Source: Straminergon stramineum
Taxonomy: Eukaryota; Streptophyta; Bryopsida; Hypnales; Calliergonaceae
NCBI GenBank assembly: GCA_963920665.1
Contig: OY987269.1
Location: forward strand, 17,486,501 to 17,550,500
DNA: 64,000 bases
Direction: 5' to 3'
In this document: positions 49,683 to 61,917 of the stretch, in pieces
Numbering within the stretch: position 1 is the first letter of the stretch
How the letters are laid out: each line of letters opens with the position of its first letter
Made by a program: the position numbers and the translations under genes
The notes under the pieces: generated by a model
Seen by the model: the letters and a program-made list of their open reading frames with translations, nothing else
Database searches by the model: none
What the model was told of the DNA's origin: nothing

Positions 49683-52393
49683 CCCTTCAAGGATTAAAAA
49701 GCCCATGTTTCATATTTTTTTAAGCAAGCTTCATGTTTTTTTAAGAAATTTTGAAGAGTTTTTATGGGAATTTTTGTTTATTTCAATGATTATTTATTTA
49801 AACCAATGCATGCAATATTCTTCACTCAAGATAATGGTGTAATAAAAATTTCCTAGTACATTACACTTTCTAGGTTTTGTCTGCAATTTGAAATCATGAA
49901 TTTTGAGTATGTAAAAGGGTAAAAAAGACAAGAATCTCAAAAAATCACCATGTCATGAAAATCTAATTTCAAATCCATTCCCACAATTTTTACTCAAGAA
50001 ATTCTATTATTTAGCTTGCAATCAAATTTACAAGGAATTTTCAAATTTTCAAATTTTCAAAATTTATAAAAGAATCCATACCTTAACCCCATAATGCCTG
50101 AGGGTTTGGAGAGACTCACCATCTACTTCACCGTATTTTTTATGAAAGGAGAATACAATAGGCTTTAGATTCACAATGATAGACTATATTGAAGGCAAAA
50201 TAATTTCCTATCATACATATTGTAGTTAAGTACATTTTCCAAATGTCAAAACACTAAGCAAAAAAATATGTAGAACATCAAAAATTGGGAAGTGTAGGGT
50301 GGTTCTAAAATAAGTTGTTAGTATACCATAGAGTAAATCCATATTATTGGGTAGTGAGATACAACCCTGAAGAACAACTTAGTTGTACTTGGAGAAAGGC
50401 CATAGTGACAAAATTGATGGCCTCCAGTCATTACTGACTGAGTTGAGCAGTGTACACAATTCAAGTATCAGTTGTAGGTTTTGAGTATTAGTTGTGAGAT
50501 TTAGAGATAAACTTTGAAATACCAAATCGTGTTAAGGCATGGAATTTCCAATGCCAAATGAATATTTCTATTTATCTCTAATTGCCCAATCAACTATATA
50601 TGGTTGATCTAAAATTTCAAGCTTGACATTGTGTACGCAATAAAATACCCTTGACTATTTCAAAAAATATTATAGGCAATTTTGAAGGTTTACTATTAAT
50701 AACTTTTTTTCCACTAAAAAATGGTAAATATTTAATTTGTAAGAGGTCCTCAAAGGCATATATGTACCTTTAGAAGTAGGGTATGATACATTTGCAAAGC
50801 AAACATTCATGTTTATTGGGATCTTCAATCCCAACATCCTTTCACCTTTCTGCTTTATTCTTCTTCACCCAGGACCTAGACTTCTTCCCCATCATAGAAT
50901 TAGAAATAAAAACTATCAATTAAAATACTTTTCAAATGTTAATTACAAGAGTCATTTCAGCAACAAATGTTTCTTGATGTTCTCACATGTTCTATGGTTT
51001 GCATGAATTAATATTTTATAGGGGTACATGTATAGGTAAGTGAAAGCATTGACATGTATATCATCCAAATGTGAAAAGGTATGATACTAGGGTAATGCTT
51101 CAAAACATCTTGTGATGCTACAAGGTTTGTCATAGCAACACTCAACCGAGGCATTCCTCTGTAATTTAGAAACATAGCTTCTACCCCCAAGGACTTCAAA
51201 ACATCTTGACATGCTATAAGATTATGTCATGGCAAGTCTCAGTTGAGGTCCCCATCAACTTCATTAGCATTGTTTCTAAATGACCCTTTCCTCCAAGTGA
51301 GTGTGGGAACATCCTTTAGTAATGAATTGTCCATCATGAATCTTCAAAGGGTATGGGATAATTTGAAGATGAGAACTTGCCCACTCATTGTCAAAATGCA
51401 GGAATTGTGCTCAAAGTAGAATTTCAGTCCTCATTTCAGCATAGTAGAATACCTCTTTCAAAAAACTTTGAACTAAAAAAAAGTGGGTAATTAAGCTAAG
51501 TTTAAACTCTAAATTTTTTTTGAGGTTTTGAGGCTCTAAATAAAAGTTATGGACAAATTTCAGAGACGGATTGGAAGGGACATTTTTTTGACAATTTAAA
51601 ACACTCTTTGTGATATTTGTCCATAACTTTTTGTTGGAGTCTTGAAATCTCAAATTAATTTTTGTAAATGAAATTTGGATTGATTTCACAACTTTTTAAA
51701 GTTCAAAGTTTTTTGGGAAAAATTATTCTACTATGCACCAAATGAGGTTTGAAATTCTACTTTGAGATTATTTGAAACTATTGTGAAATTCTTAAGAGAA
51801 AAATGAAAAAAAACTCATATCTAATATAGAATAGACTCAAAAAATCTGAAATTTTCACCATATTTGTACCATTATATTTTAGTGCACAAGAGCATGGTAT
51901 AAATGAAACTTATCATGCTACTCTAAAATTAGAAAATTAACAAACTAGGTCATAGTTCATATTTCCAAGCAAATCTAAAAAAATGTTTGGACCCATTTCA
52001 TTTGTTTAAAAAAATCATTGGGAATCAAGGACTAGGCCTACACTCAAGTTGTATTTTGAAGACTAGGGTTGCAATGGAGTTGCTATAATTGTTGCATACC
52101 AGCTACATTGATCACCATCTGTGCAACCTCTACAACTCTTGACAAGTATTTTCCTTCACTCCAATGAATGTCTAAACCCTTGTATTGTATTCTTGGTAGA
52201 ATACAAGCTTTGCATAGGCACAAAAACTTTAATTTTGCTGATTTTAAATTTTTTTTTAAATTGCTAAATTTTCAACTTACTCTTGCCCCCAACTTTATAG
52301 TTCAACACATTTCATGTTGATTCCATTTGTGTTATGTAAATGCAACTAGAACACAAAACATAGGCCATTTCTAGCCATCTCGGTGTTGAAGGG
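49683..52393. mobile_element. Possible 2.7-kb TTAA-type element, family E
   Basis: TTAA at 49679-49682 and 52394-52397 flank a sequence with inverted ends CCCTTCAA (8 bp). The left TTAA is shared with the end of the truncated family A copy. The interior shows no transposase; a phrase at 50086 ('ttaaccccataatgcctgagg') resembles the left end of family D, so another insertion may be nested inside. The short inverted end makes this call weak. Confidence 0.35.
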
Positions 52394-52398
52394 TTAAA

Positions 52399-52632
52399 AG
52401 TTAGGTTATTTTTTTTATTTGTTATGTTGAGATCTCATAGACCACGTATCTGCTGAGCGTGTTCTTGGAACTATTGGAAAGCCCTTGACAAGGAGGGGTG
52501 CATGGGCTTTGTTTTGTGAAGTTTCAACCAATCTTGAGAAAGATTTTGAATTTTGAATTTTATATGAATAAATAAATTAGAAAATTAGTTTTATTTGTCT
52601 CTTGACTATGGCAACGGTATAAGGCACACTAA
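52399..52632. repeat. Repeat R, copy 2
   Basis: It shares with 53581-53811 the phrases 'gtgttcttgg', 'gaggaggggtgca', 'ctttgttttgtg' and the ending 'ggcaacgg...aaggcacacta'. The two copies bracket the family A element at 52645-53575. Confidence 0.6.
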
Positions 52633-52644
52633 TCCATAACTTAA

Positions 52645-53575
52645 CCCTTTAAGGACCAAACGACGTTTTTTGGCAATATAGCGATTTGGAGTAGCTCACT
52701 ACCAATGGAATTTTTATTTTGTTTCTACGAAATTTTCACACAACATGTGCACAAGGAGTAGCTGTTAAGGCCCTACAATTTTCATAAATTTTCAATACAT
52801 GGTTAAAAAGTTATGGTATGATATTTAATTTTCCTTGCTCAGTAGGTAATTCCGACAAAAAAAAACTTCTTTAAAATCATTTCTTATTAAAGTCAAAATT
52901 TATAATTGTTTCTCTATATCTTTATATAGATGACAAGCTTTGAATCATTCCATTATGATTTATGATATGAAATTTATGAAGAGTTTTAGTTGTGGGTAGT
53001 TATGGAATCTCTACTCTAAAATAAACTTTGAAGACCTTTATTTAACTCAATTTTCAATATTTTTGGAAGAGAAAAAATTGTTAGGTGTAGATTGATTATT
53101 ACAACATTACAACCATTGAAATTGGTATTTTTCGATTCCATAAATAAATTGTTCACAATTTAGTATTTTGAATCATTCTCTACTTCCTTCTATTTAATTA
53201 TTTTTTCCTATATGCTGTACAATTCTTAACGATCTAAAAATTTTCAAGCATGTAGCCAACTTAACTTGAAGAATGAATCCAAAGAGTTACAACCATTTTT
53301 GACATTTTTTCATAATGATATGACCTTGTGAAGTGCAATTGCCCAAATTTTTGAAGAGCCCAAAAAAGGATTTTTGTCAATTCAAACATGAATATCTTGC
53401 AATCTTCATAGTGGAAATTTCTGAATTTTTTTCCACATCTTCTTAAACCAATGTAATACAAGATCCTATAGTTATATGTGTACAAAAATTTATTTTTTCT
53501 AAAATTTGGTACTTGTTCTAGAAATGGCAGTTTTGGAGTGTTTTTGGTGAAAATATATTCAAATACAATTAGGGT
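52645..53575 (+). mobile_element. Family A element, copy 2 (diverged)
   Basis: Left flank TTAA 52641-52644, left end CCCTTTAAGGACCAAACG. The right end has decayed ('ttagggt' before TTAA 53576-53579). The body matches 10602-11546 along its length, including the short open frame, here at 53261-53485 on the minus strand. It is the most diverged of the three full-length copies. Confidence 0.75.
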
Positions 53576-53580
53576 TTAAA

Positions 53581-53811
53581 TTGTTTTGTTTTGTTTGTTT
53601 GTTATATTTAGATCCTTGAACTATGCGTCCCCTGGTTGTGTTCTTGGTATATTCAAAAAGCCCTCAATGAGGAGGGGTGCACGGACTTTGTTTTGTGGCA
53701 TTAGACCTATGTTGTGAAAGTTATGGAATTTTGAAGTTTTTATGGATTTAAAAATTAGAAGATTACTTTTACTTTTAATTTGGTTGTGGCAACGGCACAA
53801 GGCACACTAGT
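53581..53811. repeat. Repeat R, copy 3
   Basis: Roughly 70 percent similar by eye to 52399-52632, with the same 3' motif 'ggcaacggcacaaggcacactagta'-like ending. Like the other copies, it starts just after a TTAA end of an element. Confidence 0.6.
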
Positions 53812-53815
53812 ATTG

Positions 53816-53963
53816 GTGATCACCAGTGATCCCAAAACTAGCTAAATTTCGCTCAGTTGCTACTTAATTTCTTCATGCCTGTAGTGTTAAATTCAAAAAA
53901 ATCTTCCAAAAATGAACATTTTGCTAATTTCCCTAAACATGTTCTGGGATCACTGGTGATCAC
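53816..53963. mobile_element. 148-bp TIR mini-element
   Basis: Perfect 19-bp inverted ends GTGATCACCAGTGATCCCA at 53816-53834 and 53945-53963. The ends themselves contain an internal palindrome. No clear target duplication; superfamily unknown. Confidence 0.65.
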
Positions 53964-54444
53964 ATAGGTGAATCTAACCATACAAATGGAATCTAAAACT
54001 CAAAGTCTACAACTTTTATTTGTATATCAATTCCAAAATATTCTTCGGAATAACACTTTTTAATGAGTTTTCTCAAATCATCAATTCTAGAGAAGATTTT
54101 GGGGGCTTAGGAGATAAACATTACCGGAAAGGAATGAGGTCTATGATCCTCCACTTGGCAATTCTCGGATGGTCCTTGTTTCCAATCATGCACTAAAGAT
54201 GATCTAAGAATCCATTTAAACCTTAAAAGGATGGATTGGTGATCGTGGAAATCATCCCTTTTTGAATTGTGTGACATCATCTACTTTTAAAAAAAAAATT
54301 TAGAAGCCAAACTATTGTAGAAGACCTCCCCTTTTCAAAACAAAATTTCAAGGATGAATAGTTGCACTTTGGTCTTGCTACAAGGATTCTCTGTTATCCA
54401 TCAGACAAAAATTGTTGGTGTGGACATTTAAGGGTTAAGTATAT

Positions 54445-54850
54445 GGTAACCAACCCCTTTCTGATCACCCCATTTTTGCCCTATAGATTGTGTTTTTTTG
54501 GTTCAAGTATTGATGAACAATGATTTATTATGGCACAATTCTTGATATAGATGTGGCACATTATGATTGGCTATAAGACCCTCAATATTACAACCAAACT
54601 TTGATCAATTTTGCAATCAGCCCTTGGTCGGAAATAGAAAGGCCTCTCTGACCAATATGGGTCAAACAGAATCTTCAGCTAAAAAAATCACAGAACTTAT
54701 GTTTAGAGAAAGAAAATTTTGAAAAATTATGGAATCCTTCCAAACTCTATTTTTGTACATGGAAAAATTTCTCCACTCGAGAAATCCGTGCTCCACATAT
54801 GCGTAATTGCTGAAGTAGTTGGAAATGGGCCGTATGCCTTACCCATTATT
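54445..54850. repeat. ~390-bp dispersed repeat, copy 2
   Basis: Homologous to 36445-36832 in the same orientation. The match stops near 54840, where base composition changes to that of ordinary single-copy DNA. Confidence 0.65.
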
Positions 54851-55280
54851 ACAACAACAGGGCTGCCAAACCTTTTTCACTCCTGTATGGCAGAGGCTTC
54901 ATTGTCTCAGAACTGCCTTTCTAAATAATAAACCACGACAGACCCTAACTGAGCAGCATTTATGACACGTTATACACACCAATCGTTGTAGATAAAGCTC
55001 GTCAATGCGTCCGCATAGCCATACAGTATGACTCAGACGGACAATCCATCCATTGCTTAAGTTAAACTTACCTCCAGGGACCTGTAATAAGGTGGGTAAG
55101 ATACTCTCTCAACCGCATCGAGCCTTAATCCACCATCTAAAAGGTAGACTTAAATGGCTCTGCAGTGTTGGGGCAGTAGTCATACTTTTCAGACAACCCC
55201 AGACAGTAACTCTTCATTCATAGAACTCTAATTTAAGTAAGTAACGATTATTTTCAGAAACCAAAACAAAGAGAAGAATA
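54851..55280. other. Single-copy-like island, possible gene fragment
   Basis: About 400 bp with higher G+C and no homopolymer texture. A minus-strand donor-like 'GGAG|GTAAGT' near 55075 hints at an old gene fragment, but no recognisable protein is read in any frame. Confidence 0.3.
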
Positions 55281-55284
55281 TTAA

Positions 55285-56213
55285 CCCCTAAAGGTATTTG
55301 ACTATGTTTTCACCAAAAACGCTCTACAATTGTCAACTCTAGTACAAGTACCAAATTTTAGAAAAAATACATTTTCGGACAAATGTAACTGTAGGATCTT
55401 GTAGTAAGCTGCTTTGGGAAGATGTGGAAAAAATTTCAGAAATTTTCACTGTTTGGATTGCAAGATATTAGCATTTGAAGTGACAAAAAGCCATTTTTTG
55501 GCCCTGCAAAAATCTGTGCAACTGCACTTCACAAGGTCAGATCATTATGAAAAAAGGTCCAAAAGGGTTGTAACTCTTTGGATTCATTCTTCAAGTCATG
55601 ATGGCTACATGCTTGAAAAATTTTAGATCATTTGGAATTGAACAACATATAGGAAAAAAATAGTAAGTTGAAAGAAGTAGAGAATGATTCAAAATACTAA
55701 ATTGTTAATAATTTATTTATGAAATTGAAAAATGCCAATCCCAATGGTTAAATTGTTGTAATAAACAATCTACACCTCACCTTTTTATTTTTTTCCCAAA
55801 ACATTAAAAATTGAGTTAAATAAAGGTCTTCAAAGTTTATTTTAGAATAGAGATTCCATTACTACCCACAAACTACCCACAACTAAAACTCTTCATAACT
55901 TTCATCTCATAAATCAAAATAGAATGATTAAAAGCTTTCCATGTATACAAAAATCAGGAAAATATATTTCAAATTTTTATTTTAAAAAAAGTTTTTTTTG
56001 TTGCTTGGGCTGCCCACTGAGCAATGAAAACAACATAACATACAATAATTTTTTAACCATGTATTCAAAAGTTATGAAAATTATTGGGTCTTAAAGCTAC
56101 TCCTTGGGCACATGTTTTGTGAAAATTTCAAAGAAAAAAAGAAAAATTTCATTCGTAGTGAACTGCCCCAAATTGCTATGTTGCCAAAAAAACACCGTTT
56201 GATCCTTTAGGGG
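55285..56213 (-). mobile_element. Family A element, copy 3
   Basis: TTAA 55281-55284 and 56214-56217 flank a 929-bp element with perfect 10-bp inverted ends CCCCTAAAGG. Its orientation is opposite to 10602-11546: the left subterminal TATTTGACTATG here equals the inverted right side there. The short frame 55414-55626 (70 codons) is intact. Confidence 0.82.
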
Positions 56214-56217
56214 TTAA

Positions 56218-56472
56218 CTTAGTGACGATTTTACTTTGTCCTTGAACATCTATACTTTTTTTAATTAACAGAAACCACTCCACCTCCGCTTCCACTTGGG
56301 CACTAAGGGTAGGCTTCCATGTGGAATGGGTGTCCAATTTTTTTGGAACTCCCTGTCCACCGTTGATCAGTGAACTTCAATCGGACCCGACTTCATATGG
56401 AAGCCCGCCCTAACTTATTCTGAATAACCTACTATCCAAAAATTGTTGGCCTACTACTCACTCAGTGTTTCA
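56218..56472. other. Spacer between two TTAA elements
   Basis: Short sequence of moderate composition; nothing recognisable. Confidence 0.4.
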
Positions 56473-56476
56473 TTAA

Positions 56477-57113
56477 CCCCTAAATGCCCGAGGCACCAGA
56501 TTCTAGTGTTTTGAAAACTTTAAAGTTAAATAAAACCCAACCAAATTGCTATTATTCATAGTTTATATTTTTGGCAAACTCTTTTTGAAGTCTAGTTTAA
56601 GGATCAAAAAGTCGATCTTAAAAATGAAGGATTATAATTTTTCTATTCAAGATTTTGTGCAAGGATGCCCATTGTAGTTTTGACTTCCTATAGTGTTGAG
56701 GGCTCTTGGAAATGAGCCTCAAATACACTAGATCTTGGAGGAAAAATCACATTAGAAATTCATTTATAAAAATTGTAGAATAGATTTTGAAAAACTGTAA
56801 ATTGATTGGGGTTGTGCATGCTAGGCCCTATGACCTCATATTTTTTTAGTGACCAAATTTTTAGAGTTGACATGCAAAAAGAGAATTGAAAAATTTTCAT
56901 AGTTTTAACACCCTCATGATCAAACATTATAATCTTTCAATTTGTAAGTGATATTGTTCTGTTCCCTTTTCCTATGTGATCTCTAACATGTCTAGTTTGA
57001 ATTTGTATGGTTACAATTCAAAAGAAATTCGAACAAGATATGAAAATGTTGACTCTCTGTTCACTTTAGAGCAGATTTCAAGAAGATCCAAACAGGCCTT
57101 AGGCATTTAGGGG
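56477..57113. mobile_element. TTAA-flanked TIR element, family D
   Basis: TTAA 56473-56476 and 57114-57117 flank a 637-bp element with ends CCCCTAAATGCCCGAGGC and, inverted, CCCCTAAATGCCTAAGGC (16 of 18). The interior is AT-rich without genes. Confidence 0.8.
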
Positions 57114-57117
57114 TTAA

Positions 57118-58518
57118 ACATTCTGAATTTTTCTTCACACGGTTTTTTTTTATCTTCTCTTTGCTCCTGAATCTTCAGTTCTCCGGGCATCAGCTCTGAT
57201 TTCGCTACAGGACAAAAAGTGGCGGTTTGGGGGGTACCCACCTTATTAATATGAATGGAATGGCAACTAAAAAGGTGCATTAGTTGCAGCAGCTGCCAAC
57301 ACAAGGAACAACTCGATCTCACTCCCCTTGTAAAGCCGGCTCTTCTGTGACGTGCATTCCCCCCTGCTAAATTAGTCTCTGTCCCTGCCAAGTGTAGAGT
57401 TGATTCAATCACAGGGAGTTGATTTAAGTGGGCAGTTAGTGGCAGTCGGATCAATTAGTACTGACATTGCTACTCGGTTTCGGTTTAGAGAATGGGAATG
57501 GCGCTTGCGGCTTGACCCTCTGTTGAGTCGGCGAGGCTTGCGATTGACTGCTTGGGCAGCTGTCGTGTCCGCGAAGGGAATCATCATCAACGGCTACTCG
57601 GCACCAGCGCTCAAGTGGAACTGAATGACAATTGCTCTTGTTAATTATTCTGGTCATGTCCGAGTGAAGCACTACTAGCTAGATTGTGGACGAGCTTGCC
57701 TTGCCTTTAACTCAAGTCCTCTCAATCTCCATCGCCATTGTCATTGCCAGATCCAGCTCCATCTGCTTTGAGGTGAATGCTGCCTGCGCAGTTGAATCAG
57801 ACGTGCACATTCATGTGATCTGATTGTGAGGTCAAATCACAGCATTGGGTGCCGTCCATACGTTAGGGTGTACTCTAGATAAGAAGCTCAGTTTCATTGA
57901 CGTTGTGCTGCAGATAAGATGTATCGCCGTTGGCATCAACGCTGGCTCTCTGGCTCTCTGGAGGTGCAAGCTGTCGTCATGAAGCTGTCGCCATCCCCGG
58001 TACTTTGAAGACTTCCACAAATTGTGAGGCGAGTAACCGACCCATCCGTTGCAATGACAGCTTCACAGCATTGCCGTCCGTGGGATGTACAAGTTTAGAT
58101 TTCGATCAGCACTTTATCAACTGAAGTGGTTGAGAAGAATAGTATATCGTTTAATTCTATTCCAACTCGGAGGATCGAAATGTGAAGCTAGAAAAACTGC
58201 AGTTTCGTAAATTGTGCACTCTGCCCAACAATTGGTTTTTTCTTTCCTCACATGATAAAACACTGTGCTCTCACTTTTGCTTTGTCCTTGCTACGTTCTG
58301 CACACGGGAGTTTCAACGTCGCTGTTCAAACCAGTAGAAATGTCGTCAAAAGTTTGGCTTCAGAGAGTCGGAAGCTTCAACTGCTCGTTGTTCTCCAGCA
58401 AGCTTCCAAGTTGAATTGCTCTGTCATCTAGAACACTACGAACACTACTTCGAAGGGTTACCGAGGTTTATCGAGGCTTAACATCAACTGAGGTTGGATG
58501 TTGTGATTGTGCTCAGAT
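57118..58518 (+). other. Upstream region of the fatty alcohol oxidase gene
   Basis: Composition turns to single-copy at 57118 directly after the family D element, so the promoter and leader of the next gene lie here. Several open frames overlap on both strands (57107-57454, 57400-57624) but none reads as a known protein. No certain TATA box was found. Confidence 0.4.
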
Positions 58519-61500
58519 ATGGCGAGTGGTGCAGAACATTCTGCTGGCGTACAAACAGAGTCGCCTACCAACGGTGAGAGCTCGCCGGCCATATCGAAGA
58601 AGAAGCCGGTGATAATACACGGCCATCCCGCGCTGCTGAAATGGACGCCTCCTCGCAATCACACCCTCAACGCCACCCAGTTTGCAGCTCTCACAGCCAT
58701 CTGCGATGCCTACATCCCGTCACTCCCGCCGCCTGAGAACGACGTAATCATGCACGATGTCAATCCAGAGGACGTTGCCGAATTTTTCAAGCTCAAAGCC
58801 TCCGATGAAGATATCATCGATGTTGTACGTTTCCATGTCATCGCTATTCAAAGGATTGTCTTCTAATCTTACTCGTGACCGATTGAAGAGCATCCTCGTA
58901 CCTTTGTGTGGATGCAGGTCGCAGCGACTCTGCCAATGCTGATGAGGCCTCCGGTAGTGAAACCCGTGTACTTCGTTCTGCAACTTCTCGGCACAGGCTG
59001 GGGGACGTGTGTACTAGCGTCGATGGGAGGAATAAACACCATCACTCGCAGACATCCATTCCCCCGGAAATTCTCAAAGCTGACTGTGACAGAACAAGAG
59101 AAGATATTGAAAGGCTGGTCACGAAGTCGACTCCCGCAATTCCGACAAATGTTCAAAGCCTTCAAGTCCATCGTCGGCTGGGCTTTCTACTCCAAGGTAA
59201 ATTTCTCCAGCAGTTTGTTTCTTAGCAATCCTTCTACCAACTGCACATAAACCTAAAACTCGGATGATCCCTCAGAGCGCCGAAGACTGGATCGAGAATT
59301 TTCCAGTAGTCTGGAAGGCAATCGGGTATGCAGGCGTGGATGCTGTGGTGCGAGATCGCGTGGAGTCTGATTACACCAAACCAAGACCACTGCAAGATGG
59401 TCACATCGACGCCACAGCATCTGATCTCAAATCATTCCTCATTGCGAAGGGATTCTCGGTTTTAGATGAATTCCCCAGTTTCGAATCACCAGCAAAGAAT
59501 GAGAACGGGTGCCCATCAAAGAATGAGAAGGACGTCCATCTGGAGTGCGACGTTGTGATCGTCGGCTCGGGATCCGGAGGGGGCGTCATAGCCGCCGTCC
59601 TTGCGAACCAAGGTTTCAAGGTGGTCGTCCTCGAGAAGGGGCGATACTTTGCGGCGCAAGACATGACCACCATGGAAGGCCCCGGGATGATGAATCTTTA
59701 TGAAAATATGGGCGCCCTAGCCACTGACGACGGCGGAGTGAACCTCATCGCCGGGGCGGCCGTCGGAGGCGGCACGGTCGTGAACTGGTGCGTTTGCTTC
59801 AAAACACCCCAGCACGTCCGCGACGAGTGGGCTCAGGACCACAACCTGCCGCTCTTCAACAGCGAGCGTTACGACCACGCCATGCAAGCAGTGTGGGAGC
59901 GTCTGTCAGTGCAACCCAACGTCGACAAGCACAACCTCCAGAACACGGTCCTGCAGGAAGGCTGCAAGAGATTAAATCTCCATTACGGTACCTTGCAACG
60001 AAACTGCCCCTCCGATCACTACTGTGGCTATTGCAGCTACGGCTGTCCGACGGGGAAGAAGCAAGCCACCAGTGAGACATGGCTTGTGGACGCCGTCAAA
60101 ACACAGAATGCAGTCATCATTTCAAACTGCACAGCAGAGAAAATTTTCCATAGCTCGCACCCAAATGTGAAGAAGCAGCGGAAAGCACAGGGAGTGGTGG
60201 CCACCGTTGGGAAAGGCCCCAACCGGATCTTCGTCAAGGCCAAGGCAACGGTGGTTGCATGCGGAGCGCTCATGACACCGCCTCTGCTTCTCAAGAGTGG
60301 ACTCACCAACCCTAACATCGGCAAGTACCTTCGATTGCACCCGGCAAGTACAGCGTGGGGATGCTTTCCTGAAGGAACGGGATTCCAAGGCAAGAGCTAC
60401 GAGGGAGGGATCATGACAGTGTACGCACCGGTGACGCTGCGTAAACCGACGGAGTATGGCGCTATCCTCGAAACGGGCGTGTTTCATCCTGCGGTCTTTG
60501 GAGGTCTACATGCATGGAGCTCAGGTAATTATTCGCCTCGTCTCCAGCGCCTTGTCAGTGCATGTATCTGGAACGTAATTCCGTGACCTCGAGCAGTGAA
60601 GGCTAGGGGACCTTTTCCTGCGATTTTATGCAGCAGTACCATGCATTCATAGATATGGTTGTGGTGTTTGGGCATTTTTAGGTACAGGAACAGAATATCA
60701 GAACAACTTCTTGACGGGTCTCATTGAAGAACAGCTTATCAAAGCTTATCAGCACTTCTGTTTCGGTTGCTGATAAGCTCATTGGGAAACCCCAAAGAGC
60801 GAAATGCAGACAAGTGGTGAAAGAGCTTACAATAGAATCAAGATTTTGTGGTTAGACTGACCTACTAACGACAATGTGTATGCATACATTTAGGTGCGGA
60901 TGGCAAGGAGCGATTGCTGCGACATGGCCGAACCTCACACATTTCAGTCGTGACGCGCGACAAAGGCTCCGGCACGGTGCGTATAGATAAAAACCGACTC
61001 CCGGTAATCAATTACAAGATCTCGCGCTACGACGAAGAGAGCATGGTGGCGGGACTCGAGCAGAGCTTGCGCGTGCTCATAGCCGCTGGCGCTCTCGAAG
61101 TCGGCACACAACAATTGCAAGGAGAACGATTCAAGGCCCAAGGTAATGTAGCGTCTCCATTCACCATACAGTAAGGGAGCGGTTCCAGTGACCAGACAGG
61201 GGAACTTTGAACCTTTCCCTTCAACAATCTACAAACTTTGCACCATCTAAAATTTTGGATTAGAATGTAGAATCGGAAACCCCCACCAGCAGTATACACA
61301 GGCCCCCCTTAGATGTATCCTGTTCTAGATGTTTCTTCTAGGGATATCTTGCAGCGGAGGTTCCCGATTCTACATATGTCCAAAGTTTTACACATTTATT
61401 TTGTGGTAAGATACAAAACAATTGCAAAAATGCAAATACCCACAGATTCAGTATTTTCACAATTAGCATACATGAAAGCTCACCTGTACGGTCAATGGAG

Positions 61501-61917
61501 CCTCTGCCTTAGGTGCTCCAAACCCCAAACCCTCCCTCCAAACCTTAATCCCCGAATCCAATCTATACAAGTTGTGTCTGTCCAGTCCCAAACATTTGAC
61601 AGAGCTTCGGTGTTGATTTAGGTGCGTCGAAGGAAGAGACGGAAGCTTACTTGGCGCGAGTGAAGCGGCGAGGTGCCAAAACCTCGTCGATTCAGATGGT
61701 GTCCGCGCACCAATTGGGAAGTTGTCGCATGGGCGCAATGCCCGCATCGTCTGCCGTAGATCCCAGCGGGGAGATGTGGGAAGCAGAGGGGCTCTTCGTT
61801 GGCGATGGCAGCGTGCTTCCGACGTCCTCCGGCGTGAACCCCATGGTCACCATCCAGTCCATCGCGTACTGCACCGCGGATTCTATCGCGCTGTACTTGA
61901 AGAAGCAGCGGAGCTAG
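58519..61917 (+). CDS. FAO: Long-chain fatty alcohol oxidase, GMC flavoprotein family
   Basis: Exons 58519-58824, 58918-59196, 59276-60524, 60894-61142 and 61622-61917 join in phase to give about 792 residues, close to the ~750 typical of plant FAO proteins. The enzyme oxidises long-chain fatty alcohols to aldehydes with O2 and sits in membranes. The N-terminal third has a hydrophobic stretch ([19 protein letters not shown], about residues 119-137). The FAD dinucleotide motif [12 protein letters not shown] lies at about 287-298, and LEKGRYF follows it. [14 protein letters not shown] at about 444-457 is the Cys-rich signature of this subfamily. The C-terminal [11 protein letters not shown] (about 721-731) and [17 protein letters not shown] carry the GMC active-site region. 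The start is the ATG in context 'cagatATGGCG', the first Met before the conserved PALLKWTPP segment. All introns are GT-AG and 79-479 bp. It looks intact. Confidence 0.93.
60743..60779. other. 12-bp perfect hairpin in an FAO intron
   Basis: AGCTTATCAGCA at 60743-60754 pairs with TGCTGATAAGCT at 60768-60779 across a 13-nt loop, inside the third intron. No function is evident. Confidence 0.5.
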
